A DNA stretch of 64,000 bases from Butyrivibrio fibrisolvens. GTDB taxonomy: Bacteria; Bacillota; Clostridia; Lachnospirales; Lachnospiraceae. Below the pieces are notes generated by a model. It was not told the origin of the DNA. It saw only the letters and a list, made by a program, of their open reading frames with translations, and searched no databases. Of this stretch, positions 1 through 9,594 are shown piece by piece (positions within the stretch are counted from its first letter, which is position 1; each line of letters starts with the position of its first letter). The position numbers and the translations under genes are program-made. The stretch is taken from contig NZ_CP065800.1 of the NCBI RefSeq assembly GCF_023206215.1, positions 3,782,001-3,846,000 of the forward strand, written 5' to 3'.

Positions 1-415
1 TAAGTGTACGAACCATAGCAGCTCTGTCAAGGATCTCAGTAACATGATCAACAGAATTATAAGACTCATTAAAATTAAGAATGAGGCTGTCATCTGTCAA
101 TTTGTAATCTATTAGGGCGATCCTGCCTGCAAGAGGAGCTTCATAAGAAAAAGTATCAGGATTTTGAGAAAGCTGCTCTATAAGCTCTGCTATTACAGCA
201 TCCGTATCTTTGATATCAGATGTTAGAGTATAGTCATCAGCTACAATCCCTGTTTCAGAAGAGTTGACATAATAAATCTTAACTTCATTATCAGCTTTTT
301 CCGCGTCACCTGACATTCCAATTTTACCTGCACACGCGGTCATAGTCATGCAGACAGCAAGAATAAGAACAAGCACTATTCTTCCTCTAACGACCTTTGA
401 TATTCTTTTTTTCAG
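1..415 (-). CDS. GerMN-domain lipoprotein (3' end cut by window)
   Basis: The reading frame opens just after two stops near position 425 and runs off the left edge. It starts with a basic stretch and a hydrophobic segment ending in a lipobox-like TMTAC, so it should be exported and lipid-anchored. The visible mature part resembles the GerMN fold (sporulation/germination-type), with LAGRIALIDYKLTDDSLILN and a following EILDRAAMVRTL helix. It lies downstream of a sensor kinase, the position often held in clostridia by a lipoprotein that works with a WalRK-like system (inference). No ATG, GTG or TTG lies ahead of the signal sequence in this frame: translation would need a CTG at 415, or an ATG at 435 in another frame with a shift before an A7 run. 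The gene may therefore be disrupted at its start. Confidence 0.7.
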   Translation of the reverse strand, partial: MKKRISKVVRGRIVLVLILAVCMTMTACAGKIGMSGDAEKADNEVKIYYVNSSETGIVADDYTLTSDIKDTDAVIAELIEQLSQNPDTFSYEAPLAGRIALIDYKLTDDSLILNFNESYNSVDHVTEILDRAAMVRTL

Positions 416-591
416 AGAAAAATATTACTATTCATTCTGACTCTGATTCTCCCTGTTATCTCACTTAATCCCTGTATTTTTTCACTTACTCTTTGGTAGT
501 CATACCTGATATTTCTTCATCATTCTTAGTCTAACTTCACTATACTTAAGTCAACTTCACTATCCATAACAACACTTAGCCTTACTTCATC

Positions 592-2091
592 TTACTTAGC
601 ATAGCTAAGCGGTATCGTAACAGTAAAGGTAGTACCCTCACCAAGGACACTATCTACGTCAATGGATCCTCTGTGCATCAGTATCGCACTCTTGGTTATG
701 GATAGACCAAGTCCTGTTCCACCTATCTCTCGTGATCTTGACTTATCTACTCTATAGAATCTGTTAAAGATAAGATCTGTTGAATCCTCAGGTATACCAA
801 CACCTGAATCTGATATTGTAATAGTAAAGGACTGATGATCAGCATCAAGTATTACCTTGACCCAGCCCGATTCCTTATTATATTTGATAGCGTTCTCAAC
901 GATATTCATAATCGCAAGTGACAGCTTGACTTCATCTATCTCTGCTGTAACAGGACGCCTTGAGTCAAATGTAAGTTCAATATTATTCTTTCGTGCTATA
1001 GGACGAAGTCTCTTTAGTATGATCTCAGTCATCTCATTGACATCAACAGTAGAGATATTGAGCTGCGCCGCTGTTTTGTCCATCTTGACAAGAGACAGAA
1101 GATCATCGATTATCGTAGCTTCTCTGTCAACTTCCTTACTAATATCCTGCATGAAGTCCTGATACATCTCAATAGGAGCATCCGGCTGAGCCACCAGAGT
1201 ATCAGCAAGTACCTTCATAGATGTTATCGGTGTCTTAAGCTCATGTGATACGTTGGATACAAACTCCTGACGGGATTCATCCAAAGTCTTCATCCTGGAC
1301 AGAAGCTGGTTGAAGGCAGTAACTATATGCTCTGTCTCAAGATAATCCGGAACAGAGATCTCTTCATTGGTAAATCCTGCCTTGATATCATTGATCGCAC
1401 TTGTGATCCTGTCAAAAGGCTTGAGCAGAATATTAGCTGCAAACAAAGAAAACATAAAGATAATAATTATTATTATGAGTTCTATAGAGCTTGCGTTCTT
1501 ATTCAGAATGTCAAGAGTAGTACTGATATTATCAGTAGATACACTGGTAAGTATGACACCTACTACCGTCTCAATTTCTTTTTCCTTGCCGTTTTCATCT
1601 TCTACAATCTGGCTCTTAGTGATAGGTGTAGTGATCTCAATATAACCATTATTAGCATCATAAACAGATGTTGTACCGTTATCGCCCTGCTTAAGGCACT
1701 TTACAACCTCTTCTGAGATAATGGTCTTCTTTTCACTTATACCATAGGTATCTTTGATAATTTTGAGATTGTCATCAATGATCATGACACGTCCATCATA
1801 AAGATTGGCAAGCATGTCAAGCTCAGCACCGACAACTTCAGATGAGGTATCCTGCAGGTATCCATAGGTGATCAGATGATCAGCAAGGATACGAGCCTGT
1901 GTCTGAACCTCAGTTGTACGAACTGCAACCGCACGACCTTCATATGTCTCTAATATTGCAAAGTGGACAACCTGACAGGATATAAGGCCTGTCACAAAGA
2001 CAAGTACGAAGATACGTGCACGCAGACTTTTGAATATATTGACTATTTTTAATTTATGTAATAATTCACCAAAAAATGTTTTCAGATTCAT
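592..2091 (-). CDS. Membrane sensor histidine kinase, WalK-like
   Basis: A 499-residue membrane kinase. A transmembrane helix lies at about 27-48, an extracytoplasmic sensor region at about 49-202, and a second very Ile-rich helix at about 203-222. A HAMP linker (about 221-275) leads to a HisKA dimerisation helix with phospho-acceptor His283 in VSHELKTPITS. The C-terminal ATPase has the N box (VENAIKYN), G1 box (DSGVGIP) and G2 box (GGTGLGLSI). It starts 6 bases after the response-regulator stop, so the pair is co-transcribed and presumably cognate. WalK-type kinases monitor cell-envelope growth, but no PAS domain is obvious here, so the WalK assignment is tentative. The histidine kinase call itself is secure. 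Confidence 0.93.
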   Translation of the reverse strand: MNLKTFFGELLHKLKIVNIFKSLRARIFVLVFVTGLISCQVVHFAILETYEGRAVAVRTTEVQTQARILADHLITYGYLQDTSSEVVGAELDMLANLYDGRVMIIDDNLKIIKDTYGISEKKTIISEEVVKCLKQGDNGTTSVYDANNGYIEITTPITKSQIVEDENGKEKEIETVVGVILTSVSTDNISTTLDILNKNASSIELIIIIIIFMFSLFAANILLKPFDRITSAINDIKAGFTNEEISVPDYLETEHIVTAFNQLLSRMKTLDESRQEFVSNVSHELKTPITSMKVLADTLVAQPDAPIEMYQDFMQDISKEVDREATIIDDLLSLVKMDKTAAQLNISTVDVNEMTEIILKRLRPIARKNNIELTFDSRRPVTAEIDEVKLSLAIMNIVENAIKYNKESGWVKVILDADHQSFTITISDSGVGIPEDSTDLIFNRFYRVDKSRSREIGGTGLGLSITKSAILMHRGSIDVDSVLGEGTTFTVTIPLSYAK

Positions 2092-2097
2092 ACTGAT

Positions 2098-2775
2098 TTA
2101 TGCCTGAAAATAATATCCTGAGCCCCACTTTGTTCTTACATATCTAGGCTCGCTTGGATTAGATTCGAGTTTCTCACGAAGTCTTCTGACATGAACATCA
2201 ACTGTTCTAACATCTCCCGGATACTCATCACCCCAGATATCTGTAAGAAGCTCATCACGTGAAAAGACTTTGCCTGAATGTGCAGCAAGAAGCTCTAATA
2301 CTTCAAACTCACGGCTTGTAAGGCTTATCTCCTTATCTCTTACAAATACTCTTCTGTATTCTTTATTGATCTTAAGATCACCAAATACCATCTCAGACAT
2401 GGATTCTACAGATGCTGCTCGTCTGATGATAGCCTTGATCCTTGCTTTTACTTCCAGTATATTAAATGGTTTTGTGATATAGTCATCAGCACCGTATTCA
2501 AGGCCCAGGATCTTGTCCATATCATCACCCTTAGCAGTAAGCATGATAACAGGAACATTGCTGAATTCTCTGATTGCCTGACATACTTCAAAACCTGAAA
2601 GTTCAGGAAGCATTACATCCAGAAGAATGATATCGTATTTATTGGCCTTGGCAAGCTCTAAAGCTTCAGCGCCGTCATATGCGCAGTCAACTTCCATTCC
2701 ATCCTGTTCCAAACTAAATTTAAGTCCCTTTACAATTGACTTTTCATCATCAACAACAAGTGCTTTACGTGACAT
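2098..2775 (-). CDS. OmpR/PhoB-family response regulator
   Basis: A 225-residue two-domain regulator. The receiver domain carries the acidic pair VVDDE, phospho-acceptor Asp53 in IILLDVMLPELSG, the Thr of MLTAKG and the Lys of ITKPF. The C-terminal winged helix (about 130-225) ends with the family signature DVHVRRLREKLE and WGSGYYF. It is the first gene of the unit that continues with the sensor kinase and a GerMN lipoprotein. The layout and the close match to YycF/WalR-type regulators suggest cell-envelope homeostasis, but phosphate or stress regulators of the same family cannot be excluded. Confidence 0.95.
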   Translation of the reverse strand: MSRKALVVDDEKSIVKGLKFSLEQDGMEVDCAYDGAEALELAKANKYDIILLDVMLPELSGFEVCQAIREFSNVPVIMLTAKGDDMDKILGLEYGADDYITKPFNILEVKARIKAIIRRAASVESMSEMVFGDLKINKEYRRVFVRDKEISLTSREFEVLELLAAHSGKVFSRDELLTDIWGDEYPGDVRTVDVHVRRLREKLESNPSEPRYVRTKWGSGYYFQA

Positions 2776-2789
2776 ATCGTCCCCACTTT

Positions 2790-3629
2790 CTATACTGTTA
2801 TACTATCTTTGATCTGTTCAAATACTTTGTCTTTGATCCCACTGACCTTCTTGATATCTTCAATACTCTTAAAAGGTCCATTCTCATTACGATAAGCGAT
2901 TATGGCATCTGCTCTGGATTTACCGATCCCGCTCAAGGTACAGAGTTCATCTACTCCTGCAGTATTGATATTAACAAGTACGTTGCTGCTATCAGAAGCA
3001 TTATCACAAGAAGACAAGGCAGAAGTATTATCAGCTTCACTATTCTGTTTATTGGTATCTACGGGCTTTCCATCACCTGTCACAACAAATGATGTATCTG
3101 CACTGACATCCGCCTGGTTGTCACTACTACTTTGAGCCTCCGCCTTTTCAAGTTCTTCGATCTCATCAGTTGTAGGTACCTGAATCTTCATACCATCAGA
3201 AACAACCATTGCAAGATTCAGATATTCTGTGGCAGCTTCAGTGCTAAAGCCTCCTGCAGCATCAATCGCATCAGCAATCCTATCTCCGGATGATAATTCA
3301 TAGACGCCGCTGTTATTAACAGCTCCGCATACATATACCTTGATGATAACATCAGATATACTTCCATCAAAGTTGCTATTATCAGTACTATTGCCATCTG
3401 CAAAAGCACCCGCTACAGAATCGTCTGTCGCAGAAGCATCCGCTATAGAGTTCTTCGATATTGAAGCCTCATTCAAAGAGCCGCTTTCTACAGAATCTTT
3501 AGTACTTGATTCTATAGATGAATCTTTACTTTGTATAACCTGATAATCATTTGATTTGCAGCCACACATAAGTAGTGTTGCAACAACAAGTACCGGTATC
3601 AATCCGGCTTTTGATCTTTTAAACTGCAT
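2790..3629 (-). CDS. ComEA-like lipoprotein with SLBB and helix-hairpin-helix domains
   Basis: A 279-residue exported protein. The N-terminus has a basic stretch, a hydrophobic segment and a lipobox ending at Cys24 (LLMCGC). A Ser/Asp/Asn-rich spacer follows, then an SLBB beta-grasp domain (IKVYVCGAVNNSGVYEL) at about 95-155, a second low-complexity linker, and a C-terminal double helix-hairpin-helix (VNINTAGVDELCTLSGIG) at about 217-279. This is the layout of ComEA, the surface DNA receptor for transformation. ComEA is usually held by a membrane helix; a lipid anchor is less common. No comEC or comEB lies nearby. The ribosome site GGAGGA is paired with an upstream TCCTCC in a small hairpin (about 3633-3650). 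Confidence 0.85.
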   Translation of the reverse strand: MQFKRSKAGLIPVLVVATLLMCGCKSNDYQVIQSKDSSIESSTKDSVESGSLNEASISKNSIADASATDDSVAGAFADGNSTDNSNFDGSISDVIIKVYVCGAVNNSGVYELSSGDRIADAIDAAGGFSTEAATEYLNLAMVVSDGMKIQVPTTDEIEELEKAEAQSSSDNQADVSADTSFVVTGDGKPVDTNKQNSEADNTSALSSCDNASDSSNVLVNINTAGVDELCTLSGIGKSRADAIIAYRNENGPFKSIEDIKKVSGIKDKVFEQIKDSITV

Positions 3630-3683
3630 GTTCCTCCTAATTGGAGGATCCCGCCATGCATACTACTTTATTTTATTTCAAAA

Positions 3684-3725
3684 ACAAAGACCTTGCAAGT
3701 CCTTTTAAACTTACAAAGTCTTTAT
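3684..3725 (-). terminator. Rho-independent terminator after the solute-binding protein gene
   Basis: Read on the minus strand, an AAAGAC..GTCTTT stem with internal mismatches is followed by a T-rich run. It lies just after the stop of the solute-binding protein gene and before the ComEA-like gene. Confidence 0.6.
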
Positions 3726-3751
3726 ATAAAACAATAACGTATTAACTATTA

Positions 3752-5248
3752 TTATTCAGTCATTCCCTCATCATAATATTCCTGAGCCTGCGTCCAGGTA
3801 ACATCATTAGTAAAATCTATAGGAGACTCTTCTATAGTCTGTTCACTTCCTGATACCTGGGTCTTAACCTGACTGGATACCTTTCTAAGTGTCTCATTAG
3901 GATCTGCGCCTTCCCAGATTTCTTCAAAGGATATCTCAAGCTGCATCCAGAAATTAGATGTTGCGATCATCTTGGGCATTGGAACAGAGCCTTCATAAGC
4001 TTCCATAAAGCCCTTGATTCCGGATTCTGAATGCTGAACATTTTTATTGGCCGAAACCTTACCGGTCATTTCATATAAAGTGTCATCATATCGTCCGCAG
4101 ATATATTCCGCTGCCTCTGACGCTTCTTTAGAGTGTTCTGAATAGCCGTTTACAACGATGCATCTGGTAACTGACATAGTTCTCGTTCCTATATCATCAG
4201 TAAGAGACGGCATTGTAACAACTCCGTATTCATAAGGACATTCACCCGCTTCCTGTGCCTTAGCTATTGTATCAAGAGCATCAGTTGTAGCCAGTGTGAA
4301 TACGATTTTACCACCTATGAAATCCTGTATTATCTCCTCATATGATGAGCCTTTTGAATCAATGGCAAAGAACTGATTGAGCTGCTGATACAGGTCCATG
4401 CATCTTATTGCATCTTCATTATATACATCTATAAGCTGTGAATTGTCTCCGGCATCTCCACCTATATTGATATAATTGCCTACAAAGAAGTAATTATAAA
4501 AAATATCTGACACATCCCACTTAAATACCGCTTCAACTTCTGCAGGTGCATTATAAGTCTCTGCAAATCCAATAATATCAGTTATAGTATCAGGGATCAT
4601 CTCATCGACACGCTGCTCGACCTGATCATCAGATATTTCTACAGAGCCTTCAAAAGAAGCACTGTCTGATTCCTGAGTGTCAGCATCCTGCTGCGGATCT
4701 TCAACATTCTCCATATAATATTCATTCTCAAGACTGTCTCTTGCTGCATTCTCAAGATAGGTCTTGTTATAGATAAGTGTACTGGTCTCAAAATAATAAG
4801 GATATGCGATATACTTGCCATCATAGGTCACACTCTTTAGAGCTGCAGATGGATACTGGGTATCTGAAAGAGTGTCGCTTGTAACAGGAAGTGCAAGTCC
4901 TGCAAGATATGCTTTTTCTAAAGAATCATTAGTAAGAATATACAGATCAGGATACATCTCACCGGCAGCTGATGCCGCTGAAATATTCTCAAGATATTCA
5001 AGAGCTGATACAAGTGTAGGTTCAAGTCTTGTGTATTTATGTGTATCATTATAGGTCACTGACAGCTGCAGCAGATAATCTGTAAGCGCATCATCATCAT
5101 ACCAGAGTCTTATAGTTGTTTTCTTGGTTGCAAAAAAAGAACTATTCTCATCCGCCAGTACACTTCCACCATAAACTGCCGCAAACATAGTAACAAAAAG
5201 TACGCATACTGCCATAATAACTGACAGAAGTCTTTTTTTCTTATTCAT
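3752..5248 (-). CDS. Extracellular solute-binding protein (ABC-type, sugar-binding fold)
   Basis: About 498 residues. The start was placed at the ATG preceded by GGGAG, because upstream in-frame codons lack a ribosome site. A signal peptide (MNKKKRLLSVIMAVCV..) ends near VLADEN; there is no lipobox Cys, so the protein may be secreted or held at its N-terminus. The mature part has the look of family-1 (maltose-type) binding proteins: AGEMYPDLYILTNDSLEKAY, a mid-protein hinge, and a C-terminal MIATSNFWMQLEISFEEIWEG segment. An acidic insert lies near residues 170-210. No permease or ATPase genes are adjacent, so the substrate is unknown and a scaffold or regulatory role is possible. Confidence 0.75.
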   Translation of the reverse strand: MNKKKRLLSVIMAVCVLFVTMFAAVYGGSVLADENSSFFATKKTTIRLWYDDDALTDYLLQLSVTYNDTHKYTRLEPTLVSALEYLENISAASAAGEMYPDLYILTNDSLEKAYLAGLALPVTSDTLSDTQYPSAALKSVTYDGKYIAYPYYFETSTLIYNKTYLENAARDSLENEYYMENVEDPQQDADTQESDSASFEGSVEISDDQVEQRVDEMIPDTITDIIGFAETYNAPAEVEAVFKWDVSDIFYNYFFVGNYINIGGDAGDNSQLIDVYNEDAIRCMDLYQQLNQFFAIDSKGSSYEEIIQDFIGGKIVFTLATTDALDTIAKAQEAGECPYEYGVVTMPSLTDDIGTRTMSVTRCIVVNGYSEHSKEASEAAEYICGRYDDTLYEMTGKVSANKNVQHSESGIKGFMEAYEGSVPMPKMIATSNFWMQLEISFEEIWEGADPNETLRKVSSQVKTQVSGSEQTIEESPIDFTNDVTWTQAQEYYDEGMTE

Positions 5249-5334
5249 CAAAAAATCTCCCAACATTATTAAGGCGCAGCATACGTACAAATAAGTATCA
5301 TCGATATCTGGATAAAAGATGTCATCAAATGTCT

Positions 5335-6540
5335 TTAGATCTCTCTAAGACAAGAATCCAGGATCTCTATCATCTTGTCTACATCATCTTTGGATATCAC
5401 TAGCGGCGGAACAAAGCGGATTATAGAAGGTCCTGCATTAATAAGGATAAGTCCCTTGTCCATAGCACTGACAATTATATCTGCTACAGGCCTGTCAAAG
5501 ACAAGTCCCTGCATAAGGCCCCTGCCGCGCCTTTTGGTCACAAAATCATATTTATCTACAAGCTCATCAAGCCTTTTTTCAAGGTAAGGAGCTACTGAAT
5601 TCACATTGTCTATTATATTGTACTGCTCAAATAAATCAAGCACCTTACTTACAGCAGCGCATGCAAGAGGATTGCCGCCATATGTAGTACCGTGATCTCC
5701 GGCCTTGAGAGAATTCTGTCCGGTCTTTTCATTGAGGAGGAATGCACCTACAGGAACTCCGCATCCAAGAGCCTTGGCACAGGTCATGATATCAGGCTTT
5801 ATACCATAGCTCTGCCATGCAAACATATGGCCTGTTCTTCCCATTCCGCACTGGATCTCATCCAGTATAAGAAGGATATCTTTTTCATCACATAAAGTTC
5901 TGACTTTTCTTAAGAATTCTTCTTCGGCAGGGAAAATACCGCCCTCTCCCTGAACAGTCTCCATGATTATAGCACAGGTTTTGTCATTAACGTTTTCAAG
6001 AATGCTCTCAAAATCATTCATCTTAGCAAAACGTATATTGCCGATCATAGGCTCAAATGCTTCGCGATACTTGGGATTGCCGGTAACAGACAAAGCGCCG
6101 AAAGTCCTTCCGTGGAAGGAATGCTCTAAGGCGATGATCTCGTGATCTGTTTTTCCATCCTTAAGATATGCATACTTACGGGCAGCTTTTAAAGCTCCTT
6201 CTATAGCTTCAGCTCCTGAATTAGTAAAAAACACACGGTCCATGCCGCTGACTTTCTTGAGTTTTTTGGCAGCTTCTATTGCAGGCACATTATAGTAATA
6301 ATTGGATGTATGAATAATTTTGTCTATCTGAGCTTTGAGCGCATCATTGTATTCTTTATTGTTATAGCCAAGAGCAAAAACGGCTATTCCTGATACAAAA
6401 TCAAGATATTCCTTACCATCAATATCATATAAATGTACACCATCGCCATGATCAAGAACTACCTGATAGCGATTATATGTATGAAGGAGGTCTTTCTCGG
6501 CCTCATCTATGTATTCTTTCATTTTGTCAGACATATTCAA
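5335..6540 (-). CDS. argD: Acetylornithine aminotransferase
   Basis: A 401-residue class III PLP-dependent aminotransferase. It converts N-acetylglutamate semialdehyde to N-acetylornithine, the fourth step of arginine synthesis. Visible marks are FTNSGAEAIEGALKAARKY, HSFHGRTFGALSVTG, the PLP-binding Asp in LILDEIQCGMGRTG, and the Schiff-base Lys in TCAKALGCGVPVGAF. It is the last gene of argC-GNAT-argJ-argB-argD. The start is probably TTG at 6540, six bases after AGAGG; an ATG two codons later is also possible. Confidence 0.95.
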   Translation of the reverse strand: MNMSDKMKEYIDEAEKDLLHTYNRYQVVLDHGDGVHLYDIDGKEYLDFVSGIAVFALGYNNKEYNDALKAQIDKIIHTSNYYYNVPAIEAAKKLKKVSGMDRVFFTNSGAEAIEGALKAARKYAYLKDGKTDHEIIALEHSFHGRTFGALSVTGNPKYREAFEPMIGNIRFAKMNDFESILENVNDKTCAIIMETVQGEGGIFPAEEEFLRKVRTLCDEKDILLILDEIQCGMGRTGHMFAWQSYGIKPDIMTCAKALGCGVPVGAFLLNEKTGQNSLKAGDHGTTYGGNPLACAAVSKVLDLFEQYNIIDNVNSVAPYLEKRLDELVDKYDFVTKRRGRGLMQGLVFDRPVADIIVSAMDKGLILINAGPSIIRFVPPLVISKDDVDKMIEILDSCLREI

Positions 6541-6626
6541 CTAATTCCTCTCTTAACCCATATATGTTTTTTGCCAAAAGTCAGATCTTAATATCTTCCG
6601 TTCTTATGCTATATACTAAATTCTGA

Positions 6627-7526
6627 TCATTTAGCACATGAAGTCAGCTCATCTGTATCATTCATAAACATGGTACCGATACCTCTGTTTGTGAAGATCT
6701 CAAGAAGAAGGCAATGCGGTATCCTTCCGTCAAGAATATGAACTCTGTTGACACCTTCCCTAACTGCAGACACGCAATTTCCAAGTTTTGGAAGCATTCC
6801 GCCTCCTATCTGGCCGGAAGCTATAAGATCATCTGCTTCCGAGCATGTCAGACGGCTGATAAGAGATGTCTTATCATTTATATCCTTATATACTCCTTCT
6901 ATATCTGTAAGGAAGGCCAGCTTCTCAGCTCCTACGGCTTTAGCTATAGCACATGCAGCATCATCTGCATTGATATTATAGGTATCAAAATTATCATCAA
7001 GACCAATAGGTGCGATGATCGGAAGATAATCTCTGTCAAGAAGATCATAGAGTATCTCAGGATCAACCTTATCTACATCACCTACAAATCCTATATCCTG
7101 GCCATTCGAATATTTTTTCTTAACATGTAAAAGCCCTGAATCCTTACCACTTAAGCCTATAGCTTTGATACCCAGTTCCTGAACCATTGTAACAAGCTGC
7201 TTATTGACCTTGGACAGAACCATTTCTGCTATTTCCATAGTTTCTGAATCCGTTACTCTAAGCCCGTTTACGAACTCAGCTTTTTTGCCAACTTTGCCAA
7301 CCCAGTTACTGATGGCTTTGCCGCCCCCGTGTACTATGATAGGCTTAAATCCTACAAGTTTAAGAAGTGTAACATCCTGGATCACATTTCTTTGAAGATC
7401 TTCGTTGCTCATAGCGCTTCCGCCGTACTTTACAACTATTATCTTACGATTAAATTTCTGAATATATGGAAGCGCTTCGATAAGCACCTCAGCTTTTTTC
7501 ATTACATCCTGCATATCCTTGTCCAC
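6627..7526 (-). CDS. argB: N-acetylglutamate kinase
   Basis: A 299-residue amino-acid kinase that phosphorylates N-acetylglutamate in the second step of arginine synthesis, usually the step inhibited by arginine. Visible marks are [19 protein letters not shown] with the glycine-rich substrate loop, [20 protein letters not shown] and [15 protein letters not shown]. The N-terminal helix ahead of the kinase core is typical of arginine-sensitive hexameric enzymes (family knowledge). The start is GTG, nine bases after AAGGAG. It lies about 100 bp after argJ and 86 bp before argD. Confidence 0.96.
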   Translation of the reverse strand: MDKDMQDVMKKAEVLIEALPYIQKFNRKIIVVKYGGSAMSNEDLQRNVIQDVTLLKLVGFKPIIVHGGGKAISNWVGKVGKKAEFVNGLRVTDSETMEIAEMVLSKVNKQLVTMVQELGIKAIGLSGKDSGLLHVKKKYSNGQDIGFVGDVDKVDPEILYDLLDRDYLPIIAPIGLDDNFDTYNINADDAACAIAKAVGAEKLAFLTDIEGVYKDINDKTSLISRLTCSEADDLIASGQIGGGMLPKLGNCVSAVREGVNRVHILDGRIPHCLLLEIFTNRGIGTMFMNDTDELTSCAK

Positions 7527-7627
7527 TGTCTTATTCTCCTTAGCTCAAATGATCTGATTATGTAGCTTGCATTCAGCATACTGACTCATTCATATTTGAT
7601 CAGTAAAAATATATTTTGGGTATATTT

Positions 7628-8851
7628 TCAGCTTCTATAGTCTGCGTTGATCTTGACATAATCATATGTAAGATCACACCCAAAAGCTGTTGCTTCCTGA
7701 TCTCCTTCATTCATATTGGCAACTACCATAACTTCATCCTCTTTCATAATAGAGACTGCATATTCTTCATCAAAGTCAATCGGATTGCCATGATCGAATA
7801 CCTTAAGTGTTCCCTTCTTACTTTCAAAAAAGAGTTCAACATCATTTTGATCAAACTTCGCCCCGGAATATCCCATAGCGCACAAAAACCTTCCGAAATT
7901 GGCATCGCATCCGAATATTGCAGCCTTAGAAAGATTAGAGCCTACTATCGCTCTTGCAAGAGTTCTTGCGTCATCCTTAGTCTTTGCTCCTGTAACTTTG
8001 GCTTCAAAGAGCTTGCTTGCGCCCTCTCCGTCACCTGCCATCTTCCTTGCAAGGAATCTGCATATAGTAAAAAGAGCTTCATAAAACTTATCATAATCTT
8101 CGTTCTTGGAAGTAATAGTATCATTTCCCGCAAGACCATTGGCCATAAGCAGAAGGGTATCGTTAGTTGAGGTATCTCCGTCTACTGTTATCATATTGAA
8201 GGTATCCTTAACTACGCTAGAAAGTGCCTGTTGCATGAGCGTTTTGTCAATAGAAAGGTCTGTTGTGATAAAACCAAGCATGGTACACATGTTAGGATGT
8301 ATCATTCCTGACCCTTTACTCATACCTCCGACTGTTACAGTCTTACCACCAACTTCAAAAGTAAGAGCATACTCTTTATTAATGGTATCTGTTGTCATTA
8401 TTGCTTTAGAAGCTTTGGTTCCGGCTTCCTTGTCGTGACTCAGAATCCCTGCCATGCCAGTCACTCCGTTTACAAGCTTATCTACAGGAAGCTGCATGCC
8501 TATAACACCTGTAGATGCAACAGCTACTGTATCATATGGAACTCCAAGTTCTTTCTCAACAGCCTTGGCTGTAGCTTCGCAGGCATCAAACCCTTCCTGC
8601 CCCGTACATGCATTGGCTATTCCGGAATTAATAACAACAGCCTGCATCTTGGATCCTGATTCAACTATCTTCTTGTCCCACATAACACATGCAGCCTTGA
8701 CCTGATTGGTAGTAAATGTTCCTGCGCATTCACATGGCACATCCGAATAGACCATAGCCATATCGGTACGTCCCTGGTATTTGATGCCTGCTGCAAAGTC
8801 TGCTGCTTTAAAGCCGATTGGTGCTGTAACACCGCCTTCTATAATCTTCAT
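7628..8851 (-). CDS. argJ: Ornithine acetyltransferase / amino-acid acetyltransferase
   Basis: A 407-residue ArgJ. It moves the acetyl group from N-acetylornithine to glutamate, so acetyl is recycled; many ArgJ enzymes also use acetyl-CoA directly. The self-cleavage site is in HPNMCTMLGFITTD, where the Thr becomes the N-terminal nucleophile of the beta chain. The oxyanion motif VASTGVIG and SKGSGMIHPN are present. The start was set at the ATG preceded by GAGG, which gives MKIIEGGVTAPIGF and a normal family length; 21 upstream residues in the same frame look non-coding. Confidence 0.96.
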   Translation of the reverse strand: MKIIEGGVTAPIGFKAADFAAGIKYQGRTDMAMVYSDVPCECAGTFTTNQVKAACVMWDKKIVESGSKMQAVVINSGIANACTGQEGFDACEATAKAVEKELGVPYDTVAVASTGVIGMQLPVDKLVNGVTGMAGILSHDKEAGTKASKAIMTTDTINKEYALTFEVGGKTVTVGGMSKGSGMIHPNMCTMLGFITTDLSIDKTLMQQALSSVVKDTFNMITVDGDTSTNDTLLLMANGLAGNDTITSKNEDYDKFYEALFTICRFLARKMAGDGEGASKLFEAKVTGAKTKDDARTLARAIVGSNLSKAAIFGCDANFGRFLCAMGYSGAKFDQNDVELFFESKKGTLKVFDHGNPIDFDEEYAVSIMKEDEVMVVANMNEGDQEATAFGCDLTYDYVKINADYRS

Positions 8852-9000
8852 ATCAAACCTCATCCTGAATATAAATAAACAATCGTTTTTAAAAAACAAA
8901 TCTATTAATCGCAAATTCTATCGTAGGTATTTCTTATTTACGAATTCCTGACTTCATCATAGAATCATGATTTTTGACATATTTTTTTATTAAATAAAAA

Positions 9001-9444
9001 TCATATATTAAATATAGTAACATTATCCGGATCAATAACATGATCGTAATAGTTCATGTCATTTCTAAGGATCCATCCCATCTTGCTCCAGAATGCATTG
9101 CCAGCTTCATTGGTAACGAAAGCATTAAGTGCGACTTTGCATATCTTTTCTTCCTTAAGGGCCTTAAGACAAAAGTCAACCATGTGCTGTCCTATATGTC
9201 TTCGCCTATAATCCGGCGAAACACACACATGATACATGCAGGCGCGTCTTCCATCATGTCCGCACAGTATGGCACCAACTATCTTGCCATCTTCTACATC
9301 AACACAGCATGTAGTAGGATTTCTTTTTAGAAAAATCTCGATCCCCTCTTTAGAATCATCTATACTCCTTATCCCAAATCCCTTGATCGACATCCAAAGT
9401 GCATATACCTCGTCATAATCTTCTATTGTCATTACACGAACCAT
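9001..9444 (-). CDS. GNAT N-acetyltransferase inside the arginine operon
   Basis: A 147-residue single-domain GNAT enzyme. The acetyl-CoA loop is seen in CVSPDYRRRHIGQHMVDF, after the beta-4 strand GHDGRRACMYHV, and a typical C-terminal NEAGNAFWSKMGW follows. The fold resembles small YpeA-like acetyltransferases. Its place between argC and argJ suggests a link to acetylated arginine intermediates, perhaps a short N-acetylglutamate synthase that primes the ArgJ cycle, but nothing in the sequence proves the substrate. It starts seven bases after a GAGG in a leader containing GGCATGAGGT. Confidence 0.85.
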   Translation of the reverse strand: MVRVMTIEDYDEVYALWMSIKGFGIRSIDDSKEGIEIFLKRNPTTCCVDVEDGKIVGAILCGHDGRRACMYHVCVSPDYRRRHIGQHMVDFCLKALKEEKICKVALNAFVTNEAGNAFWSKMGWILRNDMNYYDHVIDPDNVTIFNI

Positions 9445-9594
9445 TACTTTACCTCATGCCATAAGTGAAAAAACACTTTTAATTTCTATTAAATATTGGC
9501 GACTTAAGAAAGATCACATTGCCAGTCATCAAATGCCATCTGTGCCTGCATAAGATAACTGACATAATGCATTTTCTAAAGTCGTGTTCTATTG

